Below, piece by piece: positions 1 through 9,997 of a stretch of 64,000 bases of DNA. The notes below the pieces were generated by a model. That model saw only the letters and a program-made list of their open reading frames with translations, made no database searches and was not told the DNA's origin. Location of the stretch: the NCBI GenBank assembly GCA_038373865.1, contig JAXGGA010002210.1, positions 1 to 64,000 of the forward strand, read 5' to 3'. Positions within the stretch are counted from its first letter, which is position 1; the number at the start of each line of letters is the position of its first letter. This DNA comes from Uloborus plumipes. Taxonomy: Eukaryota; Arthropoda; Arachnida; Araneae; Uloboridae. The translations under genes and the position numbers were made by a program.

Positions 1-520
1 TAGAAAACAAGTATAGAATTACTTCTTCAAAGAAAGCTTGTAAATAATGATACTGCATTTTTCTTTATACTAAAAACAGAATGCTTTTTTTTTATGTGCA
101 CAAAACCTTAATTAGATGAAATATGATGATTTATTGTGTTAATATTTTTCTTTAACATTTTATTAAATTTATTGTCTGCTGAGCTTTGTTAATGGAACTT
201 AATTTAGCATTTACTTAAAAATATAGGAATTAATATATTATTATTTTTAATTAGTCCTTAATTGTCCACAAGTTCTTTTGTAAACATTTTCTAAAGATTG
301 TTTGAAATAAAACGTAACTGCATTCTTCGAAAAGATGTATTTTAAATAGAAGACCGAAATGCCAAGTCTCTTTAAAATGTATAAATTAAAATTTCAAGAA
401 CTGTACATGGTCACAAGAAAAAAAATGTTTTGGTCGATAATGGAAAAATACATAATACCAATTTTGAATAACATTTTTTAATGCCTAATTTCTTCTTAGA
501 AGGTCATAGGGATTGCAAAA
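1..520 (+). repeat. Dispersed repeat A, copy 1
   Basis: This block aligns along its whole length with 12452-12944, sharing phrases such as aacaagtatagaRTaacttc near the start and attcttcgaaaagatg in the middle, with many substitutions and small indels. It begins at or before the window edge. No coding potential is visible. The two copies are old relative to the near-identical Polinton arms. Confidence 0.75.
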
Positions 521-594
521 AAAAAAAAAAAAACTATATTTATATAATTTGCTGGTATGCGTCTAACTAATTATAGTAAAATTAAATGAAAAAC

Positions 595-883
595 AAAATG
601 TTGCTACTAGTTACGGATTCCGGGCTGTTGTGCCGTGGTCTGGATGGCTTTAATCCATACGTTTCGATCGCAACTGCGGCGATCATCTTCAGTGGGTGTC
701 GTTGATTTATTTTAAATACAATAATAAAAAAATAAATCAACGACACCCACTGAAGATGATCGCCGCAGTTGCGATCGAAACGTATGGATTAAAGCCATCC
801 AGACCACGGCACAACAGCCCGGAATCCGTAACTAGTATTTACTCCGGCCGTGAAAGCCTTCATTCTTACATTAAAATGTTGCT
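595..883 (+). mobile_element. Penelope-like hairpin insertion, short form
   Basis: The inserted unit is 606-872. It is flanked by an 11-bp direct repeat, AAAATGTTGCT, at 595-605 and 873-883, which is the target-site duplication. Positions 606-713 and 729-836 are inverted copies of each other with a 15-bp loop. A single-copy tail of 36 bp (837-872) ends in CATTCTTACATT. The right arm has CTGAAGATGA at 750-759 followed by a short stem and CGAAAC. That layout recalls hammerhead-type motifs known in Penelope-like elements, but the canonical CTGATGA core is absent. The same termini occur at 6164-6754. Family assignment is inference. Confidence 0.7.
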
Positions 884-1278
884 AGTTTTCATTTTATTTT
901 TAATAACTGACAGTGCATAATTTTTTGTAATATGTTTCGTAATATTATTACAACGTATTCGAGTTATTTTTCTGCGAAATTCACATAACAAATAAAACTC
1001 CACCATGTCTAAGAATATAATTAAAAAATTCTTTAAGAAAAACTTGTATAAAGATACTAAACTTTTTCGAATTCATGTCTAAAACAGGCAAGATTAATGA
1101 AAAGCTGCAAATTAAAGATTTGCTATTATTGTCTGAAACTAAGAAACAAATGTCAACAGACCTAAAGTACCACTTTGTAAATCAATCACTGGCAAAAAAT
1201 ATCAATTTTTGTGCAGAATGGAGGAAAAAATATCTAAGGCACAGATCTACAAAGAAATGATTCAAAAAAGATTAGCAC
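884..1278. repeat. AT-rich flank with dispersed repeat A2
   Basis: About 1015-1160 is similar to 12260-12405 (shared phrases aattcatgKctaaaacag and attgtctga). At 12.3 kb this block precedes repeat A; here it follows it, so the order is permuted. The 61-codon open frame at 1075-1260 overlaps the repeat and shows no recognisable domain. Confidence 0.5.
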
Positions 1279-1280
1279 TA

Positions 1281-3253
1281 GGGCAATTCCATCGTTACAG
1301 ACGTAACAATCGCAGACTTTGAACACTAATAATTCTGGTTTGGGCTGATGAAAGTCTTCAATTTTTTTTCCTGTAGTGTAACTTGATGATGTTTATGCTA
1401 CATTAAATTTGCGTGCAGATTGCTTAATTACAAAAAAATACAGAAATTGAAAACTGCCTGTTACAGACGTAATTCACAAAACAGCAAAAACTCGACTATG
1501 TCATACAACTTACAATATTCCTCTGAATTATACGGAAATTTTGAACTTTTTTTTTAATACGTATTCTAGAGACTTCAAGCTTTCTAAAACCATAAAGATT
1601 GTGTGGATTTTGACTGCCGAATTTGTGAAAAAAATTCATAAACTTGTTACGGACGAAACAAAGTGGTGTTACAGACGTAACATCTCTGATTTGAAAGTAG
1701 AAAACAGTATTTTAAAGCAGGAATAAACAAAGATTTTTGTGCTAAAACAATACAGTAGCATTAATTAACACATTATTTGAATATTTTAAGTTATACTGTA
1801 ACAGTTTTAGAAAATTTGGGTAAGTCTGGGGGAGTTGAGAGCATATGCCGATATGTCAATATGTAACAATGAATTAATGCATCTTAAGACAATTATTTCC
1901 AAGAAAGATTGTCACAAGAAAAGTTTAGAAGGGCCTTCACACAAATGTATTTATTTGTATTCTTAAAATTAAGGCATAATGGAACTGATACATAAAAAAA
2001 TCGGAAAAAGTAAATTCCTCCCTGGAATCAGTGATTGGTCTTAGGAGAACTTAAAAATTTGAAAATGTTGGATGATATAGCAGAATACTAGTACCAAACT
2101 AAAATTTAACCTTCTTGGTGACAGTTGGTCAATTTTGATAATTTTTTTTTTTTTTTTGAATGAAAAAATGTGTCCTTTTTCGTCCGACGTTCTCGAAATT
2201 CGAACGGCATTTTCGTATTCTGTTCGAAAACAATGCATTTCGCGGGCTTTTGGCAAACTCGCGATGTTAGCCCACCGTTCTTCCAATTTTGGCGTCAGCT
2301 TTAAAACATTTTCCTGGGGCATATAAATAATTTTAACTTTTTCTGCAATGGAGTTTGCACACTGAAAAAAGGAAAGAGCGTCGTTGACCAATGCTGTTCT
2401 AGATCTTACTCTCTGCCACACCTGGTGCCTGACCATACCCCCAACTCCATCCACAGCTCCCTTTCCATGTAACGTAGCAAAAAAATGCCAGTTGAGGTAT
2501 AAATTATAATCAGTTATACCATATGTGTATTTTATTAATCTTAAGAAATAAATTTCAATTACATGCCGACATAATTAAAAATTTCAAAATCAGAATACCA
2601 GAAACTTTAGTACTCGTACCATATTATGCTATATACATGTATTGCTCATCCTGTGCTTTTTACCTATTTAATTGGAAATACTTTTGCTACGGACGTAACA
2701 TAGAGCCAGTTGTTATGTCCGAAATGTTACGTCTGTAACAGCATTAATTTAAAAACTAAATCAGTTGCAATATTTTTAACTATGGTGGGCAATTACTCTA
2801 AGAATTTGCCAAAAGGACCATTAAGGGTTTTTTTAATTTTGATTTTTTAGGACGTAATGACAACTTTTGCTTCTTTTTTGTTACAGACGTAACATCAAAC
2901 TTCTTTTTTTCAAACTTCAATTACACCATTTAGATCAATTCAAAAGAAATTAATGAATGCATATTATTATAGTACCGTCTTAGTAGTTAAAATTGTGCTA
3001 CAAGTAGTTATTTTTGTTTTTATTTTTCGATGAGAAATATGCATTTGAAAATGTGTTCTTTTTTCTGATTTTTACAAGTTCGTGAATATCGTACTTCCAA
3101 CTAAGAAAACAAGTATTATTCCAACTCTCACCAAAAAACCAATGCAGGATTCTTAAAATATACATCTTAAGCTTTAAAATGATGTATAACATAGCAACAT
3201 AACTTCAATATGAATTTTTGACCAATTGGTTTCACTTTTCATGGAATGGCCCT
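1281..3253 (-). mobile_element. TA-flanked DNA transposon with iterated spaced-palindrome motifs (element a)
   Basis: The left end is GGGCAATTCCATCG, right after TA (1279-1280). The right end, read on the minus strand, is AGGGCCATTCCATG, next to TA (3254-3255). These make a short terminal inverted repeat with a TA duplication. Motif GTTACAGACGTAAC sits 13 nt inside the left end (1294-1307). It recurs exactly or with few changes at 1460, 1668, 2686 (GCTACGGACGTAAC), 2726 (reverse orientation) and 2880, and more weakly at 1645. It is a palindrome GTTAC/GTAAC with a 4-nt spacer. The element at 63227-63793 has a matching end and a comparable motif. The only coding remnant is the minus-strand DGVGG protein. 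At ~2 kb it is probably a decayed, deleted copy. Confidence 0.65.
2044..2574 (-). pseudogene. Fragment of transposon-type protein with HGKG...DGVGG block
   Basis: Read on the minus strand from 2574, the frame is open for about 175 codons to a stop at 2041-2043. In order it contains NWHFFATLHGKG, then AVDGVGGMVRHQVW, then a helical-looking stretch ending ELEERWANI-like (LEERWANIASLPKAREMHCF). I recognise the FFA-x-x-HGKG-x-x-DGVGG arrangement from unnamed proteins that are abundant in arthropod and cnidarian genomes and behave like transposon genes; their function is unknown to me. The 5' part (about two thirds of such proteins) is missing. The C-terminal end runs into a long A tract (2136-2158 on the plus strand), which makes artificial lysines. 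No ATG fits the domain start, so this is a remnant. It lies inside element a and is the best candidate for that family's own protein. Confidence 0.5.
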
Positions 3254-3255
3254 TA

Positions 3256-3727
3256 GGTTGACAAAACAGAAACAACCTAAAAATATCTTATAGATTTAGA
3301 AAGTGTCTTTCAACTTCCAAAAGTTAGAAATTAGCTGTCAGGATCGAGTCAGACACTGGTCAAAAGTAAAGAGTTCTTCAATTGGTGTCTTTCCTGTTGA
3401 TAAGCGGTAGAACATCTTTATTTTACAGTTGAAAATTCACTTCGCAGAAAGTAAGATTGCTTAACTGGTACTTGAAAAAGCAAGTAAGCTCTTATTTTAA
3501 AGTGTTTTAGTGTAACATGAAAAAGTAGGTTTCCAACAATTCTCTCTATATCTATTAGATATAAGTTAGAGTTGGGTTTTTCTTCTTCTTCTTTTTTTTT
3601 TTTTTGTTTGTTTTTTGTTTTTTGAACTTCGCGGTTCGATGGATTGACACGTTTTAATTTTTGCTGAATCTGTTTTCAGTGTTTCTTTAAAATATTTTTC
3701 TGATAGAAGGGCTGTAACCAAACGTAC
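3256..3727. other. AT-rich spacer, nothing recognised
   Basis: Includes a T-rich tract near 3585-3625. No repeat partner or plausible coding frame was seen. Confidence 0.5.
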
Positions 3728-3835
3728 TGTAAAGTATAAATACAACGTTAAAACGCACAAATGCGCAGGAATACTGCAGACACGTGCTTCGGCGTTACAA
3801 GAAATGCCTTCTTCAATGCAAAAGAAATGTGAGCT
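3728..3835 (-). repeat. Penelope-like hairpin-motif repeat, copy 1
   Basis: On the minus strand it reads TTGAAGAAGGCATTTCTTG, then CGCCGAAGCACGTGTCTGC, then a conserved tail ending in an AACGTTG-TATTTATAC-like phrase. The same sequence is found as an inverted pair at 23728-23985. The TGAAGA...stem...CGAA-RC layout parallels the hairpin at 750-782. Confidence 0.55.
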
Positions 3836-4678
3836 TGTGGACGCATAGACATACGACGCTTTTGCCGAATAAATATATTTAAAAGCATAGTGCTTTTAAA
3901 TAATCTCTAATTTTCACAAAAAATAAGTCTTGAATTAAATGGTTTCTAATAGTGGAAAAATAAATTTAAATTAAAAGCACCCCTTAATACGCAACCACAC
4001 CCTCTCCCATTTTTTTTAAATTGTCATGTCTAGTTAGCATATTTAACAATACGTTAATTATTTTACATGTTATTGAGATTTTATAAACAGTAAGACAAAA
4101 GTTGGTTTAAAGAAATTGGATAAATTGTTGAAAAAATATTTTGGGAAAATGTCGAAAATAGAAAAAATAAATCTTTTCTCAAAAATAGTAACTAATTAGT
4201 AACCTAAAATTAGATTGGTGAAATAAAGAAAAAAAAACTGATGGTAAAATTGGTACTATTAAAATAAAATCTTGATCATTTATTGGTTTGGCCGATTAAT
4301 CTGTAATGGTTCAATTTACTTATCAGTGCTAACAAGTAGTCTTGAAGTTATACATTAGGATTTTCAGTCCCGAAATCTTCCTCCCACAAAGACTGCAATA
4401 TCGTCTGTTGTTAGTAACAAAAATTCGTACAATGAAAAACAAATAATGAGAGAAAACTTCAGGGTTAAGATCATTCCTGCCAGTTAAAATCGATTGTGGA
4501 TGTTTATATTATCGTCAAGCCATACTTATGCACACGTGCCCTGAATTCCATGCTTAAAAATAAGTTTATAAATATACATTATTTATTATGAGTTTAAAAA
4601 AAACTTGAATAAGACAGAAAAGAGCCAGACCAACCCAAATAGTACAGTAACCCTTCAACTTCTATGTAGGAGAACCTA
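3836..4678. other. AT-rich spacer, nothing recognised
   Basis: No inverted repeat, tandem repeat or protein similarity could be seen by eye. Confidence 0.5.
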
Positions 4679-5040
4679 AAATTTCTGTTGTAAGCAAAAT
4701 CAAAGAATTGACTTTAAGGATTTCATTGAAAGTTGGAAAACCTTTAATGCCCTTAAGAAGGAAAAAACGCATGAAACATATGAAACTGTTAATGCAGATA
4801 AAGAAACTAAGAAACTTTCAGTGCAAGATAAATTACGGATAACAGTAAAATAGGATGGTCCCCTTATACTTTCAGCACCTGTAGTTTTGAACGACGCACA
4901 AGATGAAAACTTGAAACCATTCCTGTAGAACGCAGAGGTTTTAGGCAAAATGCTCCACGCATTGCTGATGATTATTTCATGACAACAAAAACCAACCGCA
5001 ATTGACACAATACAGTTAAAGCTAGCATTTACGTTGTAAG
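4679..5040 (+). pseudogene. Possible decayed coding stretch, no family recognised
   Basis: One plus-strand frame runs open for about 58 codons from 4679 (containing DFKDFIESWKTFNALKKEK and LSVQDKLRITVK). It then continues through single stops as DGPLILSAPVVLNDAQDEN and further. The composition is more protein-like than neighbouring AT-rich DNA, with fewer Lys/Ile/Phe runs. I do not recognise a family, and the opposite-strand 122-codon frame over the same interval could be the real or the spurious one. Low confidence. Confidence 0.2.
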
Positions 5041-5641
5041 GAAAAACATGGTTTGCACAATAACCCATCCACGTCTTGGTGGTGATTCATTAAAGTAATC
5101 AATTTCTTTAAAGGAGTAGCTTTTACATGATTGGCAAATGCGTATTTGAATTGTTGTTTGTATTATTCAAAAGCATTTTTTTTAAACTGTATAAAGGAGT
5201 AAAAACAGTTTTTCCTACAATGAAAACATATAATCTGCTATGTAGGCAAGAAAATATTTGTCACAAATCTTCAAAATCCCAATGGATTGAATGTGATAGG
5301 ATATTGAAAAACCTCTACGCAAAAAAAAATAAAAAATGTTGATTTCATTTTTAGAACGCTTATGTGACTTAGTGAATGAAGAGAACTTAAACATATTTAG
5401 TGCCTGATTAATTGCCTATTTTCATAATTTATGGTTATGCATTTGATTTACTAAGCTTTAATAAAAATGTCGTGTAAAATCCGCGCGAGAAATTCTATTG
5501 GCTAAAAGCAATGTATTTAATTTTAGGCAAAAATACTTTTAGTAACAATAATGTTTAATTAACATTACAAAAAATATATGACCATAGGATTTTCGGGTTA
5601 ACCATTTTCGAGGTAAGCCATTCAAGTCTAAGCAAACCATC

Positions 5642-5955
5642 ATTCATAACGCAAAATGGAATGCAGTTTTCCTTCTCAGTATAAAGAAAATACAATCGTG
5701 GTAGCAATGTTTTCTTCCGCAGAAGAAACAATTTACTTCAGTATTTGTGGTGAAATTTCAAAAATATATTGAGGAAAACTTTTATTTGAAACTTAAGAGA
5801 ATAATAAATAAAGATTGGTTTAGACTGATACTCTCAAGGGTGCTCTTTGCTTTAAGTATAAATAAGGGAATTTTTGGCGTTTATTAGATAGCGCTGTTTT
5901 CTATCAAAGAGGAAAAATGAAAATTGCAGAAAGTTTCTGTTTCTTTAAAATATCA
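5642..5955 (+). repeat. Dispersed repeat F, copy 1
   Basis: Aligns with 30398-30712. Shared phrases include gaaacaatttacttcagt, aataaataaagattgg and ctctcaagggt. It is diverged and non-coding. The ~580 bp before it (5041-5641) holds nothing I recognise. Confidence 0.65.
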
Positions 5956-6152
5956 AAAACTCTTTATTTAGTACCTACTTGGTGGGTTTTCAATATATTT
6001 CTCTTACTTTTCGGAGCAGCAGTCATCATTTTTTCTTGTTACAAAATAAATTTGCTCTGGTGATTGCTTTTTAAATTTTCATATAAGTAATAACATAAAG
6101 TATTTTATGAAAAGGTACTTATTACGCGAGTAAAGAAAGTTGGGCTGAATTT

Positions 6153-6765
6153 AAGTAAGTATTACTAGTTACGGATTCCGGGCTGTTGTGCCGTGGTCTG
6201 GATGACTTTAATCCATACGTTTCAATCGCAACTGCGGCGATCATCTTCAGTGGGTGTCGTTGATTTATTTGGCGACTGATGCGAAATTTTGAACTGCTGC
6301 AAGATTTTAAATTCAAAACGCAGCGCCCTCTACTTTCCGGCTCGGGATTGACAGATGACTGGATGCCAAAGCTTGTTAACTTTTACTTCTTCTTCCTTCT
6401 TGTTAAAATTATTTGGGTGTTTGAAAATTTCAATGGCCTCTCTATGCAATCTGGGGAAAAAATAAGATTTCTATTTTAACAAGAAGGAAGAAGAAGTAAA
6501 AGTTAACAAGCTTTGGCATCCAGTCATCTGTCAATCCCGAGCCGGAAAGTAGAGGGCGCTGCGTTTTGAATTTAAAATCTTGCAGCAGTTCGAAATTTCG
6601 CATCAGTCGCCAAATAAATCAACGACACCCACTGAAGATGATCGCCGCAGTTGCGATTGAAACGTATGGATTAAAGTCATCCAGACCACGGCACAACAGC
6701 CCGGAATCCGTAACTAGTATTTACTCCGGCCGTGAAAGCCTTCATTCTTACATTAAGTAAGTATT
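6153..6765 (+). mobile_element. Penelope-like hairpin insertion, long form
   Basis: The unit at 6164-6754 is flanked by an 11-bp duplication, AAGTAAGTATT (6153-6163 and 6755-6765). Arms 6164-6409 and 6473-6718 are inverted copies, 246 bp each, with a 63-bp loop. The outer ~108 bp of each arm equals the whole arm of the short form at 606-836, and both forms end in the same 36-bp tail (ACTCCGGCCGTGAAAGCC...CATTCTTACATT). Two copies of one family thus turn around at different points, which suggests snap-back during reverse transcription rather than a fixed inverted-repeat transposon. Translations of this region are non-coding shadows. Confidence 0.7.
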
Positions 6766-7944
6766 GTTTCAAACTTTTACCAAAATAACAGCTGTTTTTT
6801 AACGCTCATTAACTATATATTACAGTTTATTAATATACTATAGTTTTATTAATTTCAGTTAATATATTTTACTCTTCATAAAAGCTACATTATTAATTAC
6901 TTGCATACTTCATTATACATTATTAACTATTTTTTCTCCAGAAAAAAAAAAAACTTTCCCAGGTGCTGAAAGAAAAAAAAATGAAATATTAATAACACAT
7001 TTTAGTACAGTGGATATACCTCTATCGAGTTAATACAAGGTTAAATAACACCGTTTAATGCTACATGAAAGGGTAATTGTTTAGTGGTGAAAAAAAGGTC
7101 AGCAAATTAGATGTCATGAGAAACAAAGAAATGAACTTCCAGATTTTTGTCTTTAATCATAGTTTTTTTAAAAAATTACACTCGATCTTCCTCTTCCTTT
7201 TTTTTAAATTATGGAGCTTGATAGCAGTTCCCTTTTGCATTTTTAATTAACTAAGTAATTTTAACCTTTTTTTTTCTTTTAATTTATTGTTACAGTTGTT
7301 TGACCTTAAGATTTATAAAGTCCGAGCTTCTACATAAGCTATTCAGTTGTTCTGAGTCCTATTTTTATGATCTTTTGAAGCTTCTATAATATTTCTGTTG
7401 CATTTTTTTTTACTATAATTATTTTTTTCACTTATTTTTTCAATCTGTTAATCTATATGTTCAACCATTGTTTTCCCATCTGTTTATTTTTTATATTCCC
7501 AGCACTATCAAAGGCATATAGGTAAGAGTGTTTATACTTCACTTCTGGTAAAAAGTCCGTTTAGTTAACTTTTTTAACATTTTCTGACTTTCTAAGCATC
7601 TGCATTTGCATAAAAAGCAGCTCTCACTTGAATCACCTCAAATTTTCCTATTGAAAAAGGGACTTTTTGCTACTCTGAAGCATGTAATTTTTGTTCTGCG
7701 CAGGAAGGTAAGAAGCATTATCTACAAATTTTTCATCTTTCTTTTTTTTTTTTTTTTTTGCTTTTTTGTCACATTTTGTATTTTAAATACATTGTACAAT
7801 CTTTCTTATTTGAATTCCGCTGAAAATAAAACGGGGTAGGGTCAAATTTCAATACTTTTCTGTTGTTATTATGTAATTCAAAACACGTATCTGCAAATAT
7901 CTCAAAACCCTCTAGTCTGCACATACAAACCTTTACCCACCCAC
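6766..7944. other. AT-rich spacer
   Basis: T-rich and A-rich runs (for example 7738-7760). No repeat partner or coding frame was recognised. Confidence 0.5.
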
Positions 7945-8365
7945 GGCAGTATGCTCAAGTAGCACACTTCGTTTTTTAAAGGTTGTAAAATGGTTATTAA
8001 CGTTGTAACAACCGCTTAAGGCCGGCCACCTTGTCTAGTGGTCAGAGTAGTCTGCCATGGATTGTGTGGCCCCGGGTTGAGTCCCGGCTTGGGCATGGAT
8101 GTGCGTTCTCTCTCCTGTCCTTGTCCTTTTTTTGTGTGTGTGTGTTGTTGTGTGAAAGGTTGCCTACCTTATAAACGGGTACCTATGACATGCGTGTACT
8201 GTGGAAGTCGGACTTCACACCAAATAACGGTACAGTTGGAAAAGTGAAGCAGCGCACCCCAAATTACCAGCCTGGCTGGCACACGACAAAAAAAAAAAAA
8301 AACAACTGCTTAAAAACGTTAATAAAACGTTTAAAGGTTATTTGTGCTACCTGAGTATATATAAC
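7945..8365. mobile_element. Foldback MITE split by a SINE
   Basis: Left part 7947-8019 (GTATGCTCAAGTAGCACA onward) is the inverted counterpart of right part 8314-8362 (ending GTGCTACCTGAGTATATA). The common outer end is ACTCARGTAGCACA. The SINE at 8020-8300 sits at the turn-around with its own duplication, so the MITE is older than the SINE. Confidence 0.5.
8007..8313 (+). mobile_element. tRNA-derived SINE (family S1), copy 1
   Basis: The body is 8020-8300. A tRNA-like head carries an A-box-like CTTGTCTAGTGGTCAGAG and a B-box-like GGGTTGAGTCCCGG, followed by a non-tRNA body (TCTCTCCTGTCCTTGTCC...) and an A-rich 3' tail. A 13-bp target-site duplication flanks it: AACAACCGCTTAA (8007-8019) and AACAACTGCTTAA (8301-8313), with one mismatch. 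A second, more decayed copy lies on the minus strand at 60620-60899. The 69-codon open frame at 8038 is spurious. Confidence 0.85.
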
Positions 8366-8408
8366 GCTGAAAAAAATTAACCGTTGTTTTTACAGTATAA
8401 TACTGACA
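8366..8408. repeat. TTTACAG-rich tandem repeat B, left remnant
   Basis: The phrase GTTGTTTTTACAGTATAATA matches the junction part of repeat B units at 12945-13290 and 39570-39985. Its continuation is at 11536, on the other side of the Polinton-derived palindrome. Confidence 0.7.
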
Positions 8409-8818
8409 ACTGAGAGTAGTAAGCGCAGGTATATAGTAGGCAGAAGGAGGGGAACAACTCAACAGTGGGCGTGGTCGCTCCGCCGCCATCTTGGATTCAT
8501 AACCTTGCACGAGGGTTTTTTTTGGATGACGTCATCAATGACGTCACGTGATTTCTCATAACCTTGCACGAGGGTTCCGACGCCATCTTGGAATCTTGCA
8601 CGAGGGTTTCGACGCCATTTTGGATCTTAATTATCTTATTTTTAATTAATTAATGAATTGAGCCGCCATCTTGGATGATCACGTGATTTCTCCGCCATCT
8701 TGTATTGACGCGTTAATTCATGTCTGAACTTGACTTACTTAATTTTTCGTTTAATTACTTTATTTAATTTATTCTTACTGAAATAATATTTGCGAGGGTA
8801 ATATTCTAAAATGCTGTT

Positions 8819-8890
8819 CCCATGCGTGGGGTTTGAACCCCGGACCTTTCGCTCCGAACGCGAGATCTCTAACCACTAGACCGGACTGGG
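8819..8890 (-). tRNA. tRNA-Arg(UCG)-like sequence in left arm
   Basis: On the minus strand it begins CCCAGTCCGGTCTAGTGG and ends GCATGGG, 72 nt. There is an A-box (GGTCTAGTGGTTAGAG), an anticodon arm TCGC-GTTCGGA-GCGA with U33 and anticodon UCG, and a B-box GGGGTTCAAACCCC. The acceptor pairs at five of seven positions and the T stem is imperfect. It may be a pseudo-tRNA or a tRNA-derived Pol III promoter rather than a working tRNA. Confidence 0.4.
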
Positions 8891-9269
8891 CAGTTACTTA
8901 TGATGGACAATAAAACTATAAGAGCGTAATTTTAGTAGTCGCGTTCATAAACAATAAAGGAAGCTGGGGGGAATTTTAAGATGTGAGCTTGTAAGAGAAA
9001 AAATAGTGGCGCCATCTGTCGGTGACTTTGGGCATTACAGAAAACTGGGGGAAATTTCAAAGATGGTAGCTTGCTAGAAAAAAAATAGTGGCGCCATCTA
9101 TAGGTGGTTGTGAGCAATAAAGAAAGCTATCAGAGAGTAGAAGATTTTACTGTCTTAGTGGATCTTTATCTAAGCAAATTTTTTAGTGGAAAATAGTGCC
9201 GCCATCTATCGGAGTGCATAAAAATAATTGTTTTATATGTAGATATATAATTTTAAATAAAAATGAAAA

Positions 9270-9354
9270 TATTTTAGCGGGATTCGAACCCGCGAGTTTC
9301 ATGAAGGAACCATAGCATGACTGGCAAGCGCTATACCGATCATGCTATGGTGAC
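9270..9354 (-). other. tRNA-like sequence, Asp(GUC)-like, left arm
   Basis: The T arm GCGGG-TTCGAAT-CCCGC is perfect and there is an A-box-like TAGCATGATCGGTATAGCG. The anticodon arm reads CTTGC-CAGTCAT-G with GTC at the anticodon position. A direct repeat TCATG(C) brackets about 16 nt just 3' of the anticodon, where tRNA introns sit. The acceptor ends do not pair, so it is probably not functional. Confidence 0.3.
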
Positions 9355-9559
9355 TTCGTGAGATTTATGTTATTTATCAAACACTTGCTGCTAAAACCAA
9401 GTTTAATGACGTCTTGACTTGTTTGATCATGTTTTGGGGAACGTTGTGAGTAAGGTACAGAGTTTATAAAATACCGTATAAATAGAGTAACATAATGATG
9501 TTTACCTCATTATATCGATATGAATTTTAACGTACGGATTGATCATAATCGTTGCTGTA

Positions 9560-9997
9560 ATGGACAAGGTTCTGACTCCTCTGTATCGGAATCCTCAAAT
9601 TCCAGGAAGCTTTGGAGGTGTGAATGCTTTACATCGTGCTTTAAAAGGACGCGTGAAGACAAAGGAGATCAAAAAATGGTTGCAGACCAAGGACTCGTAC
9701 ACTTTGCACAAGCCTATCAGACACAAATTCCAGAGAAATCGAGTCATCGTGGGAAACATAAACGAGCAGTTTCAATCTGATTTGGTCGATATGCAGTCCC
9801 TAGCAGATACCAATGATGGTTATAAGTATTTACTGACTTGCTTGGATATTCTATCAAAGTATGCATGGATTATACCACTAAAAAGCAAGAAGAGTGTTGA
9901 AATTGTATCTACTTTTAAAGTTATATTTTCGGAACGAACACCAGAAAAATTGCAGACAGATGCGGGTAAAGAATTTACAAACAATCAAGTGCAAAAA
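9560..9997 (+). pseudogene. Polinton integrase, N-terminal part (left arm)
   Basis: This is the N-terminal half of the retroviral-type DDE integrase that Polintons use for DNA integration in the nucleus. It starts at MDKVLTPLYRNP (ATG at 9560); the frame is open a little further upstream. The pre-catalytic region SFGGVNALHRALKGRVKTKE...IKKWLQTKDSYTLHKP is followed by the rve core: QSDLVDMQSLADTNDGYKY with the first catalytic Asp, the strand-helix LLTCLDILSKYAW, and LQTDAGKEFTNNQVQKFL with the second catalytic Asp. The copy ends at the palindrome turn-around, before the catalytic Glu, so it cannot be active. The frame beyond 9998 (VFVPKI, stop at 10024) is antisense of the other arm. Confidence 0.85.
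9948..9997. other. Turn-around spacer of the Polinton palindrome
   Basis: Fifty single-copy bases that continue the left integrase through the second catalytic Asp. An A/T run occurs at both edges (AGAAAAATT and CAAAAATTT), so a short homology may have guided the template switch. Confidence 0.7.

Larger units (their letters stand above)
8415..9947 (+). repeat. Left arm of the Polinton foldback
   Basis: Inverted counterpart of 9998-11529. Identity stops exactly after CCAGAAA (9947), beyond which the left copy continues into single-copy integrase sequence. Confidence 0.85.

Noticed and set aside
4700..5068. 122-codon minus-strand frame as a gene
   Set aside because: Cys/Ser/Phe-rich with no recognisable motif; the opposite strand looks more protein-like, though broken.
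6122..6760. Small proteins containing INQRHPLKMIAAVAIETYG in several copies
   Set aside because: These are translations of the Penelope-like inverted repeat, found in both orientations; the identity is due to the DNA repeat.
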